64,000 bases of DNA from Phymatolithon calcareum (taxonomy: Eukaryota > Rhodophyta > Florideophyceae > Hapalidiales), in NCBI GenBank assembly GCA_977006965.1, contig OZ345372.1, positions 1,736,001-1,800,000 on the forward strand, read 5' to 3'. Shown in pieces: positions 30,868-42,867 of the stretch. Numbering within the stretch: position 1 is the stretch's first letter; every line of letters starts with the position of its first letter. The notes beneath the pieces were generated by a model. It worked only from the letters and a program-made list of their open reading frames with translations, ran no database searches and was not told the DNA's origin. The position numbers and the translations under genes are program-made.

Positions 30868-31648
30868 GACGAGGAGCTATTTTCGGAATCCACATGCTTT
30901 GCTCACCAAACGAAAGGCCCGGTCAAAGTCTCTAAGGTTGCCAGGTCCCATTCAATATGCAGCGTATCACTCCGGCGCAGGGCTATAGCGACTGAGCACC
31001 ATGAATGAGACTCAGAGACACAGCGGCTACCGTAGGGTCTTTTCCGTTACGAGAGGGGCTAGAGGATAAAATCTCAATATATTGATCCGCGCAGCTTTTG
31101 GTTAAGCGTTTGTGCCCCTGCTTCGGTTCGCAGCGTTTCCTTGTCTTTATATACGTGGGCTCATGTTTCATATGCCCGCATTACTCATCACTGCTGTTTG
31201 CGCCTACACTCGGGATAGGGTCAGCACTTTGCAAACATGGCAACAGTCCTCCGAGGAGGCCGATGGGGAAACATTCCCGCAAGAGGAGGTCGAAGCCGAG
31301 GTGGGCGAATCGGAGTTGCACTCAGGATACAGACAAATATTACCGAAGGTACTTTTCAATTGCGCTAGATCTACTTCTTTATTCATTACAAAGATCAACT
31401 AACTCTCGCTGTTTGTTTCGCGTGTATTGTCTTTGATTTTGCAGAACAATCAGTCATATGTTTCGCACAGGGCATGCAAAACATAGGCATTTCTGTCTTC
31501 GACATGCATTCCGGTGAAATTTCTGTATCTGAGTGCGTTTCCATTCACCGTGTCTACAATCGCACGGGAACGCGAAACAACTGATAATCGCTTTGGTTTT
31601 ATGAGATATTCTTTGCTCTAACTTTTCTGTCCATTCCTCGGGGAAAAA
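30868..31648. other. Intergenic, upstream of Fanzor
   Basis: Holds the Fanzor 5' flank and short plus-strand frames (for example 31112-31402, Glu-rich) with no recognised family. I looked for inverted copies of the Fanzor 3' flank here and found none by eye. Confidence 0.35.
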
Positions 31649-32308
31649 TTGTCCCAGCCTAGAGCTCAGATGGACGAAACTCTTTCATATGTAGCTACGG
31701 TCAAGAAGGAGTGCAGTCCTTGCATTGTTGTGGCTCCATTGTCCATGGCCCGAAATGAGAAGTTCATAGCTGCTGTTGACCCCGATCTCTTTCGAGAAGC
31801 TTCCAGGGCCGGTACATTGTGGAGTAGTGGCAATGGTGAATCAGAGGATATCGATGAGGAAGGCACCATCAATGACGAACAAGGCACGAGTAATGATGAT
31901 ACAAGCTTCACTAAGAACGGGAACCAGAGTATAGTCGCAATTCCAAATTCCGACATTGCCCTCTACAAGGCCATCCAAATGGTTTCAATGATTTCCATAC
32001 TTTCCATGCCCTCAGGTCTAACGTCGGACGACAGATGGGCATTTCTTCACCTGCCAAGCTTAGCAACAGCAAAATCATACCTATGGTTGATGATTCGATT
32101 TACAAAACTTGCGTTGCGTGCTTTATACATCAGTGCTTTAAAGAGAAAATATATCCCAAACATATTTTTAAGATTGGAAAACCATTTTTCGACCATGTTG
32201 TCAGCCGGACCTTCTTGCGAATTCGATTTTTGCGTCCACGCTACCAGTCTGGAAAACTCCATAGTTCCAGTCTTAAATATTTTGACTGGTAATGAGGACG
32301 CGGCATAG
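31649..32308 (+). CDS. Hypothetical 219-residue protein
   Basis: Open frame with an acidic N-terminal half (SGNGESEDIDEEG) and a hydrophobic-basic C-terminal half (RFTKLALRALYISALKRKY). It ends NILTGNEDAA. A second partly open stretch just downstream (32292-32918) repeats the TGNED string, because of a short duplicated DNA segment. No family recognised. It precedes the histone H3 gene on the same strand. Confidence 0.3.
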   Translation: MSQPRAQMDETLSYVATVKKECSPCIVVAPLSMARNEKFIAAVDPDLFREASRAGTLWSSGNGESEDIDEEGTINDEQGTSNDDTSFTKNGNQSIVAIPNSDIALYKAIQMVSMISILSMPSGLTSDDRWAFLHLPSLATAKSYLWLMIRFTKLALRALYISALKRKYIPNIFLRLENHFSTMLSAGPSCEFDFCVHATSLENSIVPVLNILTGNEDAA

Positions 32309-32570
32309 GTCTGGGTGGCTACTTATGCGCATCTATGAGATATTTTTTCTCATAACGATTTCTAGTTTTCGGAAGTGGAATTGCTTTTCAACCAAAATTT
32401 TCGTGATATTTCAAGTTTTTGCTCAAAAGTGTATGAAAACATCTGGAGCGAAAGTTTGCAAATCAACACTGCATGTGGAATTAGCCACTGCAACCTATGC
32501 CGCGTCCTCACAACCAGTCCACGAAATAATGACTGGTAATGAGGACTTTTTTGACTGGGTCTATGCCGCG
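32283..32570. repeat. 17-bp direct repeat plus 10-bp inverted repeat
   Basis: tgactggtaatgaggac occurs exactly at 32283-32299 and 32530-32546. cgcggcatag, which starts on the last base of the first copy, recurs in inverted form as ctatgccgcg at 32561-32570 behind the second copy. This looks like a local duplication with inversion. Confidence 0.7.
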
Positions 32571-33024
32571 ATTTTGATGAATTCTCAAGAAAGCCTCTCT
32601 GTAAGTGCCGACAGTAAATCAAGTCTGATTTTTCCTAAAATTATACTCATTTGCATCGTGTGCTGGCGCCTGCCTGCACAGCAATCAGATCGAAGAGCCG
32701 CTGCAGCATTTGTTTGCGGTCGCGTGAAAAACCGTATGCCAACGCCTTCAGAAGCCACAGTAAGCCGTGTTGGAAAAACTTGGATGCGCTGTCGAAATAT
32801 CCAGCAAAACATGTGGGAGAGGGTGAAAATCACACGCCTCGTCGCGCCGCATGCGACGAGCAAAAATGGGCCTGCAAGTGCAAAAATCAGCATTCGTAGC
32901 ACCCGCATACGTGTTTAATCTCGCATTCCAAAGTCCCTGCACGCCCACTCGTCGCACACCCAACAACTCCAACAACCACCACCTTCACCTCTAACCGTCA
33001 AGGTCGTCCCACACACTTCCTTAA

Positions 33025-33750
<726 letters not shown>

Positions 33751-33939
33751 ACGTCTTTTTGATGCCTGAGACCTCGTATTGGTCCAACTTTGCGGCGCTC
33801 GTCGCTGGACTGGTTGACTTTTGCTCAGGCTGATATGCGTTTTCTCTTGTGACCGTCGACCGTGTTCTATTTACTTCATTTGGGATTTCTTTACCGCATT
33901 TGCTCTTGTGCCTGTGTCGCAGATGTGACTTTGTGCAGA

Positions 33940-33965
33940 GGATAGTGCGAAATTTCGTACTATCC
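33940..33965. repeat. 26-nt hairpin downstream of histone H3
   Basis: ggatagt and actatcc enclose the palindrome cgaaatttcg, with one G-T pair. It starts 190 nt after the H3 stop. It does not match the histone 3' processing stem-loop, so any role in H3 mRNA is only a possibility. Confidence 0.4.
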
Positions 33966-36056
33966 CCTTGTTTGTGTTGTTTATTTGTAAATCTGTGTTC
34001 GTCTTGAAAATTCTTTGCGTTTCTTCGTTGTAGGCGGCTTCACGAAAGTAGAGTATGGCCATCAGTCAATCTACTGCGGCGTGCTTAGTGTCGTGGCATT
34101 TCTTTCTGTTCAGCGTTCCTCAATGTGACCCTTCGCCATGCGTGGAGACGTTTTAAGCCGTATTTGGGCCAAATGTCATGGAGCTTCCCTCTCAATCAAC
34201 ACGATATGAATGGAAAGGGCATTCAAGGACTGTGGTCAGTGCACAACTCCAATTCTTGTGCGCACAGACGAATGGAAGTGATTCGCCATCTCATCGGTGC
34301 CTTCTCGCCGCTGGTTGAGGCGTACCACCGTAGCCAAAGCGGAGATTAGATAGTTCCATGCGAGCCCCTCTCCAACTTGCTCCCATTTCGACTAAAGAGG
34401 CCATCGCAACCAACTCTCGCTCGATTGCTGGTGCGCCCCTCGTCGCTGTCGTGTTACGTCTCTCCAACAGGAGTGTGACAGCCTTCGGAACATTGTCTGC
34501 CCTGCGCGAGGTGCCCAGCGTTTCCAACATTTTCGAAAAGTGAGTGCTCTAGTCGAAGTTGAAAAAGACGACACCCGAAGCAAAGTACTTGAAGACGAAT
34601 TGGCATGGCACCGAAAGCGGCTTCGTGTTTTGAAGACGTGCCTGTGTCTCATTTCCAGATCTGCTTCGTCCCTGTTCATGGACAGGGAGCACGACGCGCA
34701 GAACAGATTTGCTATTTCTCTTGAAGACAACTTTATCCTATAAGTCCTGTCGGTGCCGCGTCTCGACCCGCATTCATTCATACATTCATTTTGCCTTTTC
34801 CCCCAATGGGGCTAGCAGCGCTTTGAGGGTCTAAGTTTCTTCCATTCTATCCTATCGTTAGCGAGTTTGACTGCGGCTTTTACGTCTCGTCCAGGTACGT
34901 CACCAAAGAGTGATTCTGGCGTTGGTTGGTGGAGAAACTTATCGCTTCCCGAGTGCCTTCTCTGCCTGCTGCTCGCCCCTTTCAGGACGGGTCCCTTCGC
35001 AGCAACCGGAGGGATCCTCAACTCATTCGAAGGGCTGATTCATCCGCTAGACCAGGTACCTCCAAGCTCGGTGCCGCCAAAGTGACGCTCCGCGTGGTGG
35101 ACGTTGACCCTCTTCTTTACGTCGCCGCTGTAGTGGCATTTCGCAGATTCTGTCCCCTCAAAGCTGTCCTATGAACGAAGCACTATAGTCATTGAAAGTA
35201 ATGATAGTAACAATACTTTTCACAAAGCTTAAAGTAGTACATTACATGATCTGTCGGCTATTAAGGACCTTCTCAGTCTTTTTAGGGAGCTCGAAGCAGG
35301 GAGTTTACATGATGAAAGTAGTTCTACGAAAAGCCTCGTCTGATGGTCGCGGTCAGTCGTCAGTAAGATTGCCCATTGCATCCTGCAGGCACTCCTTATC
35401 TCCCAGTTCCACCACAACTTTGTGTCTCAAAGTCGTAATTTACTTCCAGAGACTTTCACGAGGACTAAGTTGCCACCACCATCTGTTGTGCGCTACACCG
35501 AAGAGCAAAGCGCGCGCACACGCCGTATCACTCATCACATATCTACTTGGAAACTGCATCTTGATTTGCAAAGATTCAGCTCATTGGCATCTTAGTTTTA
35601 AAGAGAAGAGCCTCCCTGGATGGGTTTTCCAAGCGGATATGCTCAGATACTCTTTAAGTTCTGAAGGAGCAATGGAGCAAGCGTCAAGAACCATCAACAA
35701 TCCGACCCCAACGAACGGTATGCACTGGTTTTAAGAGTCTGAACTTCAGACGCTGTCCTTTTCAATTATGATAAACTTGTTTGCCCTGGTCTTCAAAAAT
35801 GTTTTACAAAGAACTTGATGCGGGGAAGAAACGGAGGCGTTTCACTATCTAGAGCACCTACTACACTGCAGCGGCAATGCGACTACCTCTGCACCACAAC
35901 CGGAGTACAGTCTTGCAAACGGGTCGAAATAATACGTCTGCAAAACCTACAGTACGCGCATTGTCAGCATCAGCCGATATCACTCCAAAAAGCTCGAGTC
36001 TCATCGAAAACGTCGTCGACACAAGCGAAGTAGTACACTACGGAGTTAATAAACAC
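33966..36056. other. Intergenic, no supported gene
   Basis: 2.1 kb between H3 and the RING-LON gene. Several short frames on the plus strand (34540-34743, 34867-35085, 35192-35734) have no recognised family. Part of it could be exons of an undetected gene. No repeats seen. Confidence 0.35.
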
Positions 36057-37376
36057 TCATTGAATGCAGCATTCCCGATTCGATGACGACACACTCGCAT
36101 TCACATTCGTCGTCAAAAGCGAATCTCGGAATTGCTCCAACACGGCTGTCATCTCCACCAATCTTTCCGTCGCATCATTCAGCTCCAACAACCTCTGCCG
36201 TTCCCTCTTATCCGTCACAAGCACACCCGCCAGCCACAATCCCAACGCGCTAGGTCCCTCCTCCTCTGCCGGTACTTCGCCCGACCTGCGCAACGTGTCC
36301 TGCAAACTAGATAATTTGATCTTCTCTGCCGGCCCAAGTTTGTTCCTCTGCTCCGTCAACGTCGTAATAATAACTCTTGCCCTCCCCTCAACCTCTCGCA
36401 CCTTAACGCCCTCCAATCCCCTTGTATCGCGCACCACCTCCGTGCGCCCCACGAGATAGCCATCGACCTCAGACCTACTGAGCACGCGGAATCGTTCCCG
36501 TGCCACTGTTTCAATCAGACTACGTCCATCCGGCATCCGATGCGCACGCACAACCTCCAGGACGCAACCGACGTCGCAAAGAGAGGAGTATCCGCCGGGT
36601 GCAGGACGCAATGCAACCAGTCCGAATTTTCGTGAACCGTCCATTATTCTACGAAGCATGAGACGATATCTTGCCTCATATATATGCATAGTGAATGCCT
36701 GTCCTGGGAATACCACCGTGTTGAGAGGGAATAAGGGTAAACGCCAACGTGTACCGTCGGCCCCGGAAGCGTCTGCCGCGGCTTCCAGTGCACGTGCTCG
36801 ACTTGCGTCTGGAAAGGCACGCACAATTGCGGCGTGCAATGCACGCGTCACTGGCAATGCGCACGCCTCCTCTAGATGCAATATTGTCCGACAGAGCGGA
36901 CAACTGTCACGAAAATCAAGGGCGCGCGCCAGACATGCACGACAGAACGAATGACCGCACGGAGTGGACACAGGGTCGTGTAGAAGTTTGGAGCATATCG
37001 AACATTCCAACTCCTCGGCCAGCTCGCGCAGCAGCGAGGTTTCTTCAGACCGTTTCCGTTTTGCAGGACTTGCTGCACAACTGTCCGCGGACGCAGAGGT
37101 CCATTGCGTTGCAGTTGTGTCCGGTTCCGAAGCGCCGGTCGGAGGAGCTAAGGGGGTGGTTTGGAGGGTGCTGGATTTGTCGGCGGTGCACTCACACTTG
37201 CATGCACAGGGCGGTGCTGTAGGTTGTGTCGGCGGCGGTGCGCACTTGCTGCGTTCGTCCATTCGGTATGCCCGGAATGGATACTGAGGAGTGCAGTGAA
37301 TAGTACTTGCAGGGCGACTTTGAGAAAGAAGCAATGGTCTTGCGAAGGGCTTCCAGACGCGGTGGCTTGACAGCAA
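36057..37376 (-). CDS. RING-finger/LON-substrate-binding-domain protein (LONRF-like E3 ligase)
   Basis: 439 residues, one exon. The RING finger at 125-163 has the C3HC4 order: CSIC, PCGHSFC, RAC, CPLC. From about residue 213 a LON N-terminal-type domain begins (LPLFPLNTVVFPGQ, HIYEARYRLMLRRIMDG, FGLVALR, GCVLEVV, and further TVARERFRVLSRSEVDGYLVG). This RING-LON order matches eukaryotic LONRF proteins, presumed ubiquitin ligases; animal forms also have TPRs, which are absent here. The N-terminal 110 residues are Pro/Thr/Ser-rich with a basic KRKR stretch. The true start may be Met39 (37262, MDERSKC). No protease or ATPase part of Lon is present. Substrate unknown. Confidence 0.87.
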   Translation of the reverse strand: MLSSHRVWKPFARPLLLSQSRPASTIHCTPQYPFRAYRMDERSKCAPPPTQPTAPPCACKCECTADKSSTLQTTPLAPPTGASEPDTTATQWTSASADSCAASPAKRKRSEETSLLRELAEELECSICSKLLHDPVSTPCGHSFCRACLARALDFRDSCPLCRTILHLEEACALPVTRALHAAIVRAFPDASRARALEAAADASGADGTRWRLPLFPLNTVVFPGQAFTMHIYEARYRLMLRRIMDGSRKFGLVALRPAPGGYSSLCDVGCVLEVVRAHRMPDGRSLIETVARERFRVLSRSEVDGYLVGRTEVVRDTRGLEGVKVREVEGRARVIITTLTEQRNKLGPAEKIKLSSLQDTLRRSGEVPAEEEGPSALGLWLAGVLVTDKRERQRLLELNDATERLVEMTAVLEQFRDSLLTTNVNASVSSSNRECCIQ

Positions 37377-40300
37377 ATGTGGACAGCGGTAAGGAGGAGG
37401 CAGTTACGGAGAAGCACTGGGCGAGCAATTGCCTGCCAATGTGGCAAATGCGGCTGTGATTGCCTCTGGATGATGGCCGCTCAGAGAGGTGATTTCATCG
37501 TCAATTCCGCGGTCCATATGATACGGCGTACCAATGAGTGCTCAGTGATTGGGTGGACTCTGGCGTATGCTCTCCTGGTGCCATTCTGTTGTAACGGTGT
37601 GGACCCAATATTGCACAAATCTGGATTGCAAAGGACAAGATGGAGCCCAACGTGAAACTGCGGGTGAAATCGAAACAATCCCTGGAGAGACGCGCGGGGA
37701 ACGCAAGTTCTCGTGCAAGATGCACACTATGTTCACCGTGAGCTAAGCAGAAATTCGTGGCCGACCAAGGAGGCACACCCAATCATGCAGTACCATCAGT
37801 AGGTGGCAACGATATGCACAGGACAGTAAGAGAAAGCAAAGGACCCAGACTCCGAGCAGAGAAACCCAGGCCAATCCTCCGTCGGAGAGGATGTCAATAA
37901 GCGCAGTGAAGACGCTACGGTTTCGCACAACAACCGAGGTCAGAACTGGATGAGGTCCGGGGTGAATATCCCTTCAGGAAGTCAAGATAAGATAAGAGAA
38001 GTTGAGTAGCAGCTCTCAACAACTTTGTGCAAGCTAAAAGTGATGTAAGCATTCCGAGCGGAAGACAATAGCCACTCGAGGGGAGTAGCAAATTAGGAAG
38101 CACTGCCCGTATAGTCTTATGAGTGCGGTGCTTTTAAGAAGCGTATTTAGAAAAGGCGTTGGAGCCAACGTTCTGGACAATGGGCAAGAACGGAAGCATG
38201 CAGTCATGGGGAGTCTTTTTGCTGAAAACAATGGAGCCAAACTGGACTTCCATCCAGTAACGAATCCATTCGAACAGAAGCGAATTGTTCGTTCTCATTT
38301 CATGTCTCAAATACAGTTGAAGAACGACCTTGCTCATCAAGGTCAAGGTTTGATGTCCTCGCACAATTTCCTGTTACGTCGTATTGCTGGTCACTACGTA
38401 GTGTCATTAATACCCACACCCATTCTCAGCAAGTCTTGATTGGCGCTGTTCTAGGCGCAAGCTCGAGAAGAAAAAAGTTCGAAACTCGTCTTTGTCAGCT
38501 GCAGTTGACCTAAGCATACAGGAAGTGTGCATTTTTAAAGCGAATGTGGTTTTATGAATAATATGGGAATGATTACCCATTCGGAACTTGATAAGCACCT
38601 CCAATAATGTTGAGTCTACCAGTTTATGCGCACTTTGGTGTGCCAACGGAGCAAGCAATTGCAATGTTCATTTGAGTGCGTCTCAATCGAGCATACGAAA
38701 ATGTCCGAGAGTTCGGCAGAAGGAAATTGAAGACAGCGGTCTTCCTCAATCAGATTTTCTTTTCGCCCACGCAGTCTTCGACTTCAGCAGCTCAATCATC
38801 CTTGACATACTTGACGTTGTCAACAATGACTATAGTAGACGCTGGGGCCAAGGCAACAGACGATTGGACTGCCCTGCTATCAATGGTCTGGACCGTGTGC
38901 AGTATGAAAGGCACCTATGATGTTAGTCGTCTTCTACCTTTCGTTCACCTGAAAGAAAGTTGGAAAACGACTCTTATCGAGACTCTGTACCAATGAGAGC
39001 TGCTTGACAGCGAGGGCTTTCTATGAGGGTGTACAATCTCGTCGAAGGCCACTGTCCGCAGACCCGTACTTCAATACAATTGAACGAAAGGCATGCGGAT
39101 CTCACCGTGTAGTGGTGTGCCGCAGTACTCCCGGGAAGCAGTCACGCGAGTATCCAGTATGAATCCCGTCCAGGAACATCTTACGGGCCACCTAGATGTT
39201 GAATGTGCAGCTCAGATATCCTGCAATAAAAGAAAAAAGAAGCACTGCTTGCTAACCCCACAGGGGAATAACGCATTCATTACTATTATTATTAGGAAAG
39301 GACGTCCAACATCAAAATACCGTAGCAGTAGCCCCTCACAGAACGAGAACAGTGTCGAAGGCGCGAGTAATTGTCTTCAAAAGTAACACTGTGTTTACGA
39401 TTCCAGGCTGGCGAATATCTTCTCGTGCGCTTTGCGTGTCGCCACTCTTGCGTCCTAATTAAAGTCGAAGAATTGTCCGCCAATGCACATTCACTGTCCA
39501 GCAAAAACAGACCATCCATCCCAGGACTAAAACACGACCATTAGCACTACGCCCGACACCCGATTATGGCATCACGAGGATGTCCGGGCTTTTTTTGCAT
39601 CAATAGCCATTCTTTATTTGTTTCATTCCTCCCACCCGGTCTTCGCGACAATGCGGGCGGAAGCACCGATCTAATAAAGAATATCGCAGTTCAAATGTGC
39701 ATCGCTTCCTGCAAGACGTGCGAGAAGAGTTTCAAGCAAATGAAGACGTGCTGCTGTCGTGGTGGCGGCCATAAAGGATACGGAGGAACTTGAAGTGACA
39801 TTAAAATCGAGACTTACGGCTGCGTTCGCTGTTGGATACTAACGTTATCCCGTTCTCTGAATAATTCTCAAGTGGATGACCGACAATAGGAATTCCTGTC
39901 GCGCCCGTTCGGTAACCGGAAAGCAAAACGCAAGATCTTATGGCAGCGTCAGTATGGCGAGTCACTCTTGCGGTCGGGGTCTATGCTGCAAGTGTCATCA
40001 TTGCAGCACGTCGAGTGGAGGTCATCGCATCACGGGCTGCACGAAGTGCTGATAAAGCAGACCAGCCAGTCGACACATAGTGCCCCATTTAATACATTGC
40101 GATGCTTCTGCGGAGTGCTATGAGTAGATTTTTTTGATGCTATCCGCAGTTAGTGTACACATCAGTAAAAGTGCAGTTCCATTGGGTTTGGTCAAGGTAT
40201 TGTGTCGCTTTGACTCTCTAGGTCTAATTCACTAATGGTTTTAAGTCAACAGACATTCCCCAAGGACATCATCTGCATTACAGGTCGCGCTCCTTGCTTG

Positions 40301-40603
40301 AGCAATCTGATTCCTATGGTTTCAGCTTTCTGAATCAAAGTGCTTACAATCAAAGTGTTTATTAATCGACATTTTTCTTCAGGTGAGATAGACTGATTGG
40401 GGGCCATGCCCTCACCGACCTGTAACGAGATTTGTGTTTTCTAATACATGCGATTTTCTTTAAGGCTGGACCATCTAAAAAGTCAATAGTCGAGATCATC
40501 TAGACTATTGACTCAGGTTCTCAACGTGATGTTGAGCACCTGATATCTGCACCTTTCTTTCTTTCTTTAATGCAGAATGCGTTAATAAGCGCTAGAACTT
40601 ACC
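37377..40603. other. Gene-poor region
   Basis: 3.2 kb with only short, unconvincing frames on both strands (for example 38119-38439 plus and 39566-39793 plus, the latter ending in a Cys-rich CKTCEKSFKQMKTCC). A tttc microsatellite at about 40556-40568 belongs to the LINE tail that follows. No RNA gene or conserved repeat was recognised. Confidence 0.4.
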
Positions 40604-40825
40604 CTAGAGCAAGTTATCATTCAAATATTGGAGTATCTTTACGGGTCTCTCCCTGCAGAGATCTTCTACCGTTTTGTCGCGAACTCTTCCAATGAATTGT
40701 CGTCGAGAGGCAGTCCGACCAGAGCAGCGTAGGATGAGGTGCTCCACTGTCTCCGTGACGCCATACGGGCACACCTTGCACACTGGGTTGTAGAGTAGCA
40801 GTTCATCGACACCTTGCTGGTAGGC
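40556..40825 (-). mobile_element. LINE (non-LTR retrotransposon) 3' end, truncated
   Basis: The minus-strand frame 40825-40604 encodes the C-terminal zinc-binding end of a non-LTR reverse transcriptase: VCKVCPYGVTETVEHLILRC, followed by DLCRERPVKILQYLN and a stop. The CxxC...ETVEHL...C pattern is the usual zf-RVT signature. Immediately upstream the frame is lost. Downstream, the tail ends in a gaaa microsatellite (plus strand tttctttctttc), a common LINE 3' end. A second copy of the same tail lies at 48541-48712. It is 5'-truncated and dead. Confidence 0.8.
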
Positions 40826-41264
40826 CTATGAGGGAAACCGCTCCTATTCATTCCACGAAAGATACTGCTGGCTCTATTACTTAAATATTTGCTCGACAAA
40901 AGGGATTCTTTGCCCACCTTTATAAATTTCCAAAACTATTTTTAAGACATTTGAACGCGTTTCGATATTACCGCTTTTCTTCTCCGTTGGAGTGCCTTGC
41001 CGACAAAAGCCAACAGAAGACTACGGGTTAAGGTATTGGTTACACCCCTGGTTCCTTAATTTACTTGGGCGACGACAGGTGAAGGAAATACACTGAGCTA
41101 CTACGGTACCGCGCACATAAGAAGAGACCAAGATGATCGAAAAAGCGCTGGATCAGTTACTATTCTTTACCATAGTATTCTATGACTACATGGAATAGAA
41201 AAAAAAGCTGCAGATATGAGCTACCGGTGAAAAACATCAAGTGGACTCCAAGCTTTTCCCCATA

Positions 41265-41411
41265 GGGGGTTTTGCAGCTAGGGCCAGGACACTCCAGAAG
41301 GAACAGAAGTGAGTATTGTAAGCTACACTAGCAGTAGCAGCTGAAACGCATCTCCCTGACAGTCTCAAGAGTATTGCTGAGGGCGTTAAATAAATTCTCT
41401 ATTCAAAAAAA
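41265..41411 (+). repeat. Dispersed repeat, copy 1 (SINE-like)
   Basis: About 147 bp matching 62072-62222 with scattered substitutions. Shared blocks include gtgagtattgtaagctacac (one difference) and gaaacgcatctccct, then agtctcaagagt and ttgctgaggg, and an end attcaaaaaaa. The A-rich end suggests a retroposon. No tRNA-type A or B box could be recognised, so the source RNA is unknown. Confidence 0.75.
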
Positions 41412-42867
41412 CATGTGCAACGGATCTCAGAGAGTACTGACGCCGAGGAAATTTGTCTTTACAAGAAAGAGAACTGGCCACTCTTTATACAGACAGATAT
41501 AATGCTCTGGAAAAGGCCATGCGCGTGAAGCTTTGCAACTATTTGGAAAAAGTGTTTGGCAATATGATCACTAAGGTGCGCGTGAAGATGCTTTTGGTAT
41601 TGTCATGAAGAGATAGTCCCAAGACGTTGTACTGGATAAGCATAAGGATGAGCAGCTAACTCTTCTCATTCGAGTTCGAACCTCATCTTTGCTCATCAAA
41701 TCCTTTACCAAGAATCCCAACTTCTATCACATACGGAAGTTGTCACCAAACGCAAACAGCTTTCATCATGGCAATTGATAAGATAGATGGAGAAAACTTT
41801 TGTGCTTGAAGCAATGATAACCTCACTTGGGGAAGTGCAGAATACAACATAGCCGTTTAGACAAGCTCTGTTTCGATGAGCGTGAACATCAGAGTTCTGC
41901 ACTCTGAGAAGTTGCCCAATGTCTTCAAGCGGGAAGGTCCCACCCGCCATTCTTTGAGAGTGGGGACCAGGGGTGGCTGAGAACAAATCTAGGGCTTGTC
42001 ACGAAATTGCGAGACATTCTCTCTTGTCAGTAAAATTGTATGACTAACGAGAACATTCATGGGCGTGTGGGCAACAGGCACCCCCGCTCCCAAGGCAGCA
42101 AGATGTGCTAATACGTTCTTATAATTGTGCATGTGATCGGACGTCTGTGAGATTTCTGATTTATTCCCTTCAAGCGCTCCTCTTCTCCGACACCCCAGGA
42201 ACACTTGAATAGTCAGTCCCACATTCATCGTGCTAATTTCAGCTTCTTTTTCCACCGTTGTGATTTTTCTCAAGGATATTATGAGGGCGAGTTCCCGGGC
42301 ACCATCTAATGCGCGTTACACTGCAAGTTTATTGCCTTCCCTTCCCAGACGTTGGCGGCAGGTTGTGCGCCAGCATGTCACTCGCCAAATACTGTAAATG
42401 CAGCTCACCGTGCTGGGTCGAATCACCCAAAGATTGAATGTTGAATTCTGATTAAATATTTGTTGACTGACCACGACGGTAGAGTCCTATCGGTTGATAG
42501 CTGCAGATTGATGAGAGGGACTTATCGAAATTCTTTTCATTTTTTAAAAATAGGAATGCGCGCATTCCACCAAGGGGTTGGTAGTTTGCCGACATCAAGT
42601 ACTGCAACTCGATATTCAAAATCGGATTTTGCAGTATCGCTGGACAGGACATCAATTAATCACCTACAAATTTTATCCCGTCGCTTGATGCTCACAATAA
42701 TATGTTTTTTACATGTCCTTATTGATCTTCACAAGCCCAGGCGCGACCACGTGCGATCGACAAGCCCTACTGGGGGCTGCGGGTTCATCCGGAAGACGGT
42801 CTCGGACGGAGGCGGTCAGCTTTGTTTGCGCTTGATCTTTCAGGCCTTTGACCCGAATCGAGAAAGC
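41412..42867. other. Intergenic, upstream of ribophorin I
   Basis: Contains two adjacent minus-strand frames (41705-41986 and 41989-42273, about 93 residues each) without recognised motifs. The plus-strand frame 42460-42867 is an in-frame upstream extension of the ribophorin I frame that I regard as non-coding, because the signal peptide starts at 42868. Confidence 0.35.

Noticed and set aside
33751-34050. Histone 3' stem-loop after H3
   Set aside because: The hairpin at 33940-33965 does not fit the GGCYCTTTTCAGAGCC-type consensus and lies far from the stop codon.
42460-42867. N-terminal extension of ribophorin I
   Set aside because: A clear signal peptide starts at 42868, and the upstream residues do not resemble a leader or any known OST1 part.
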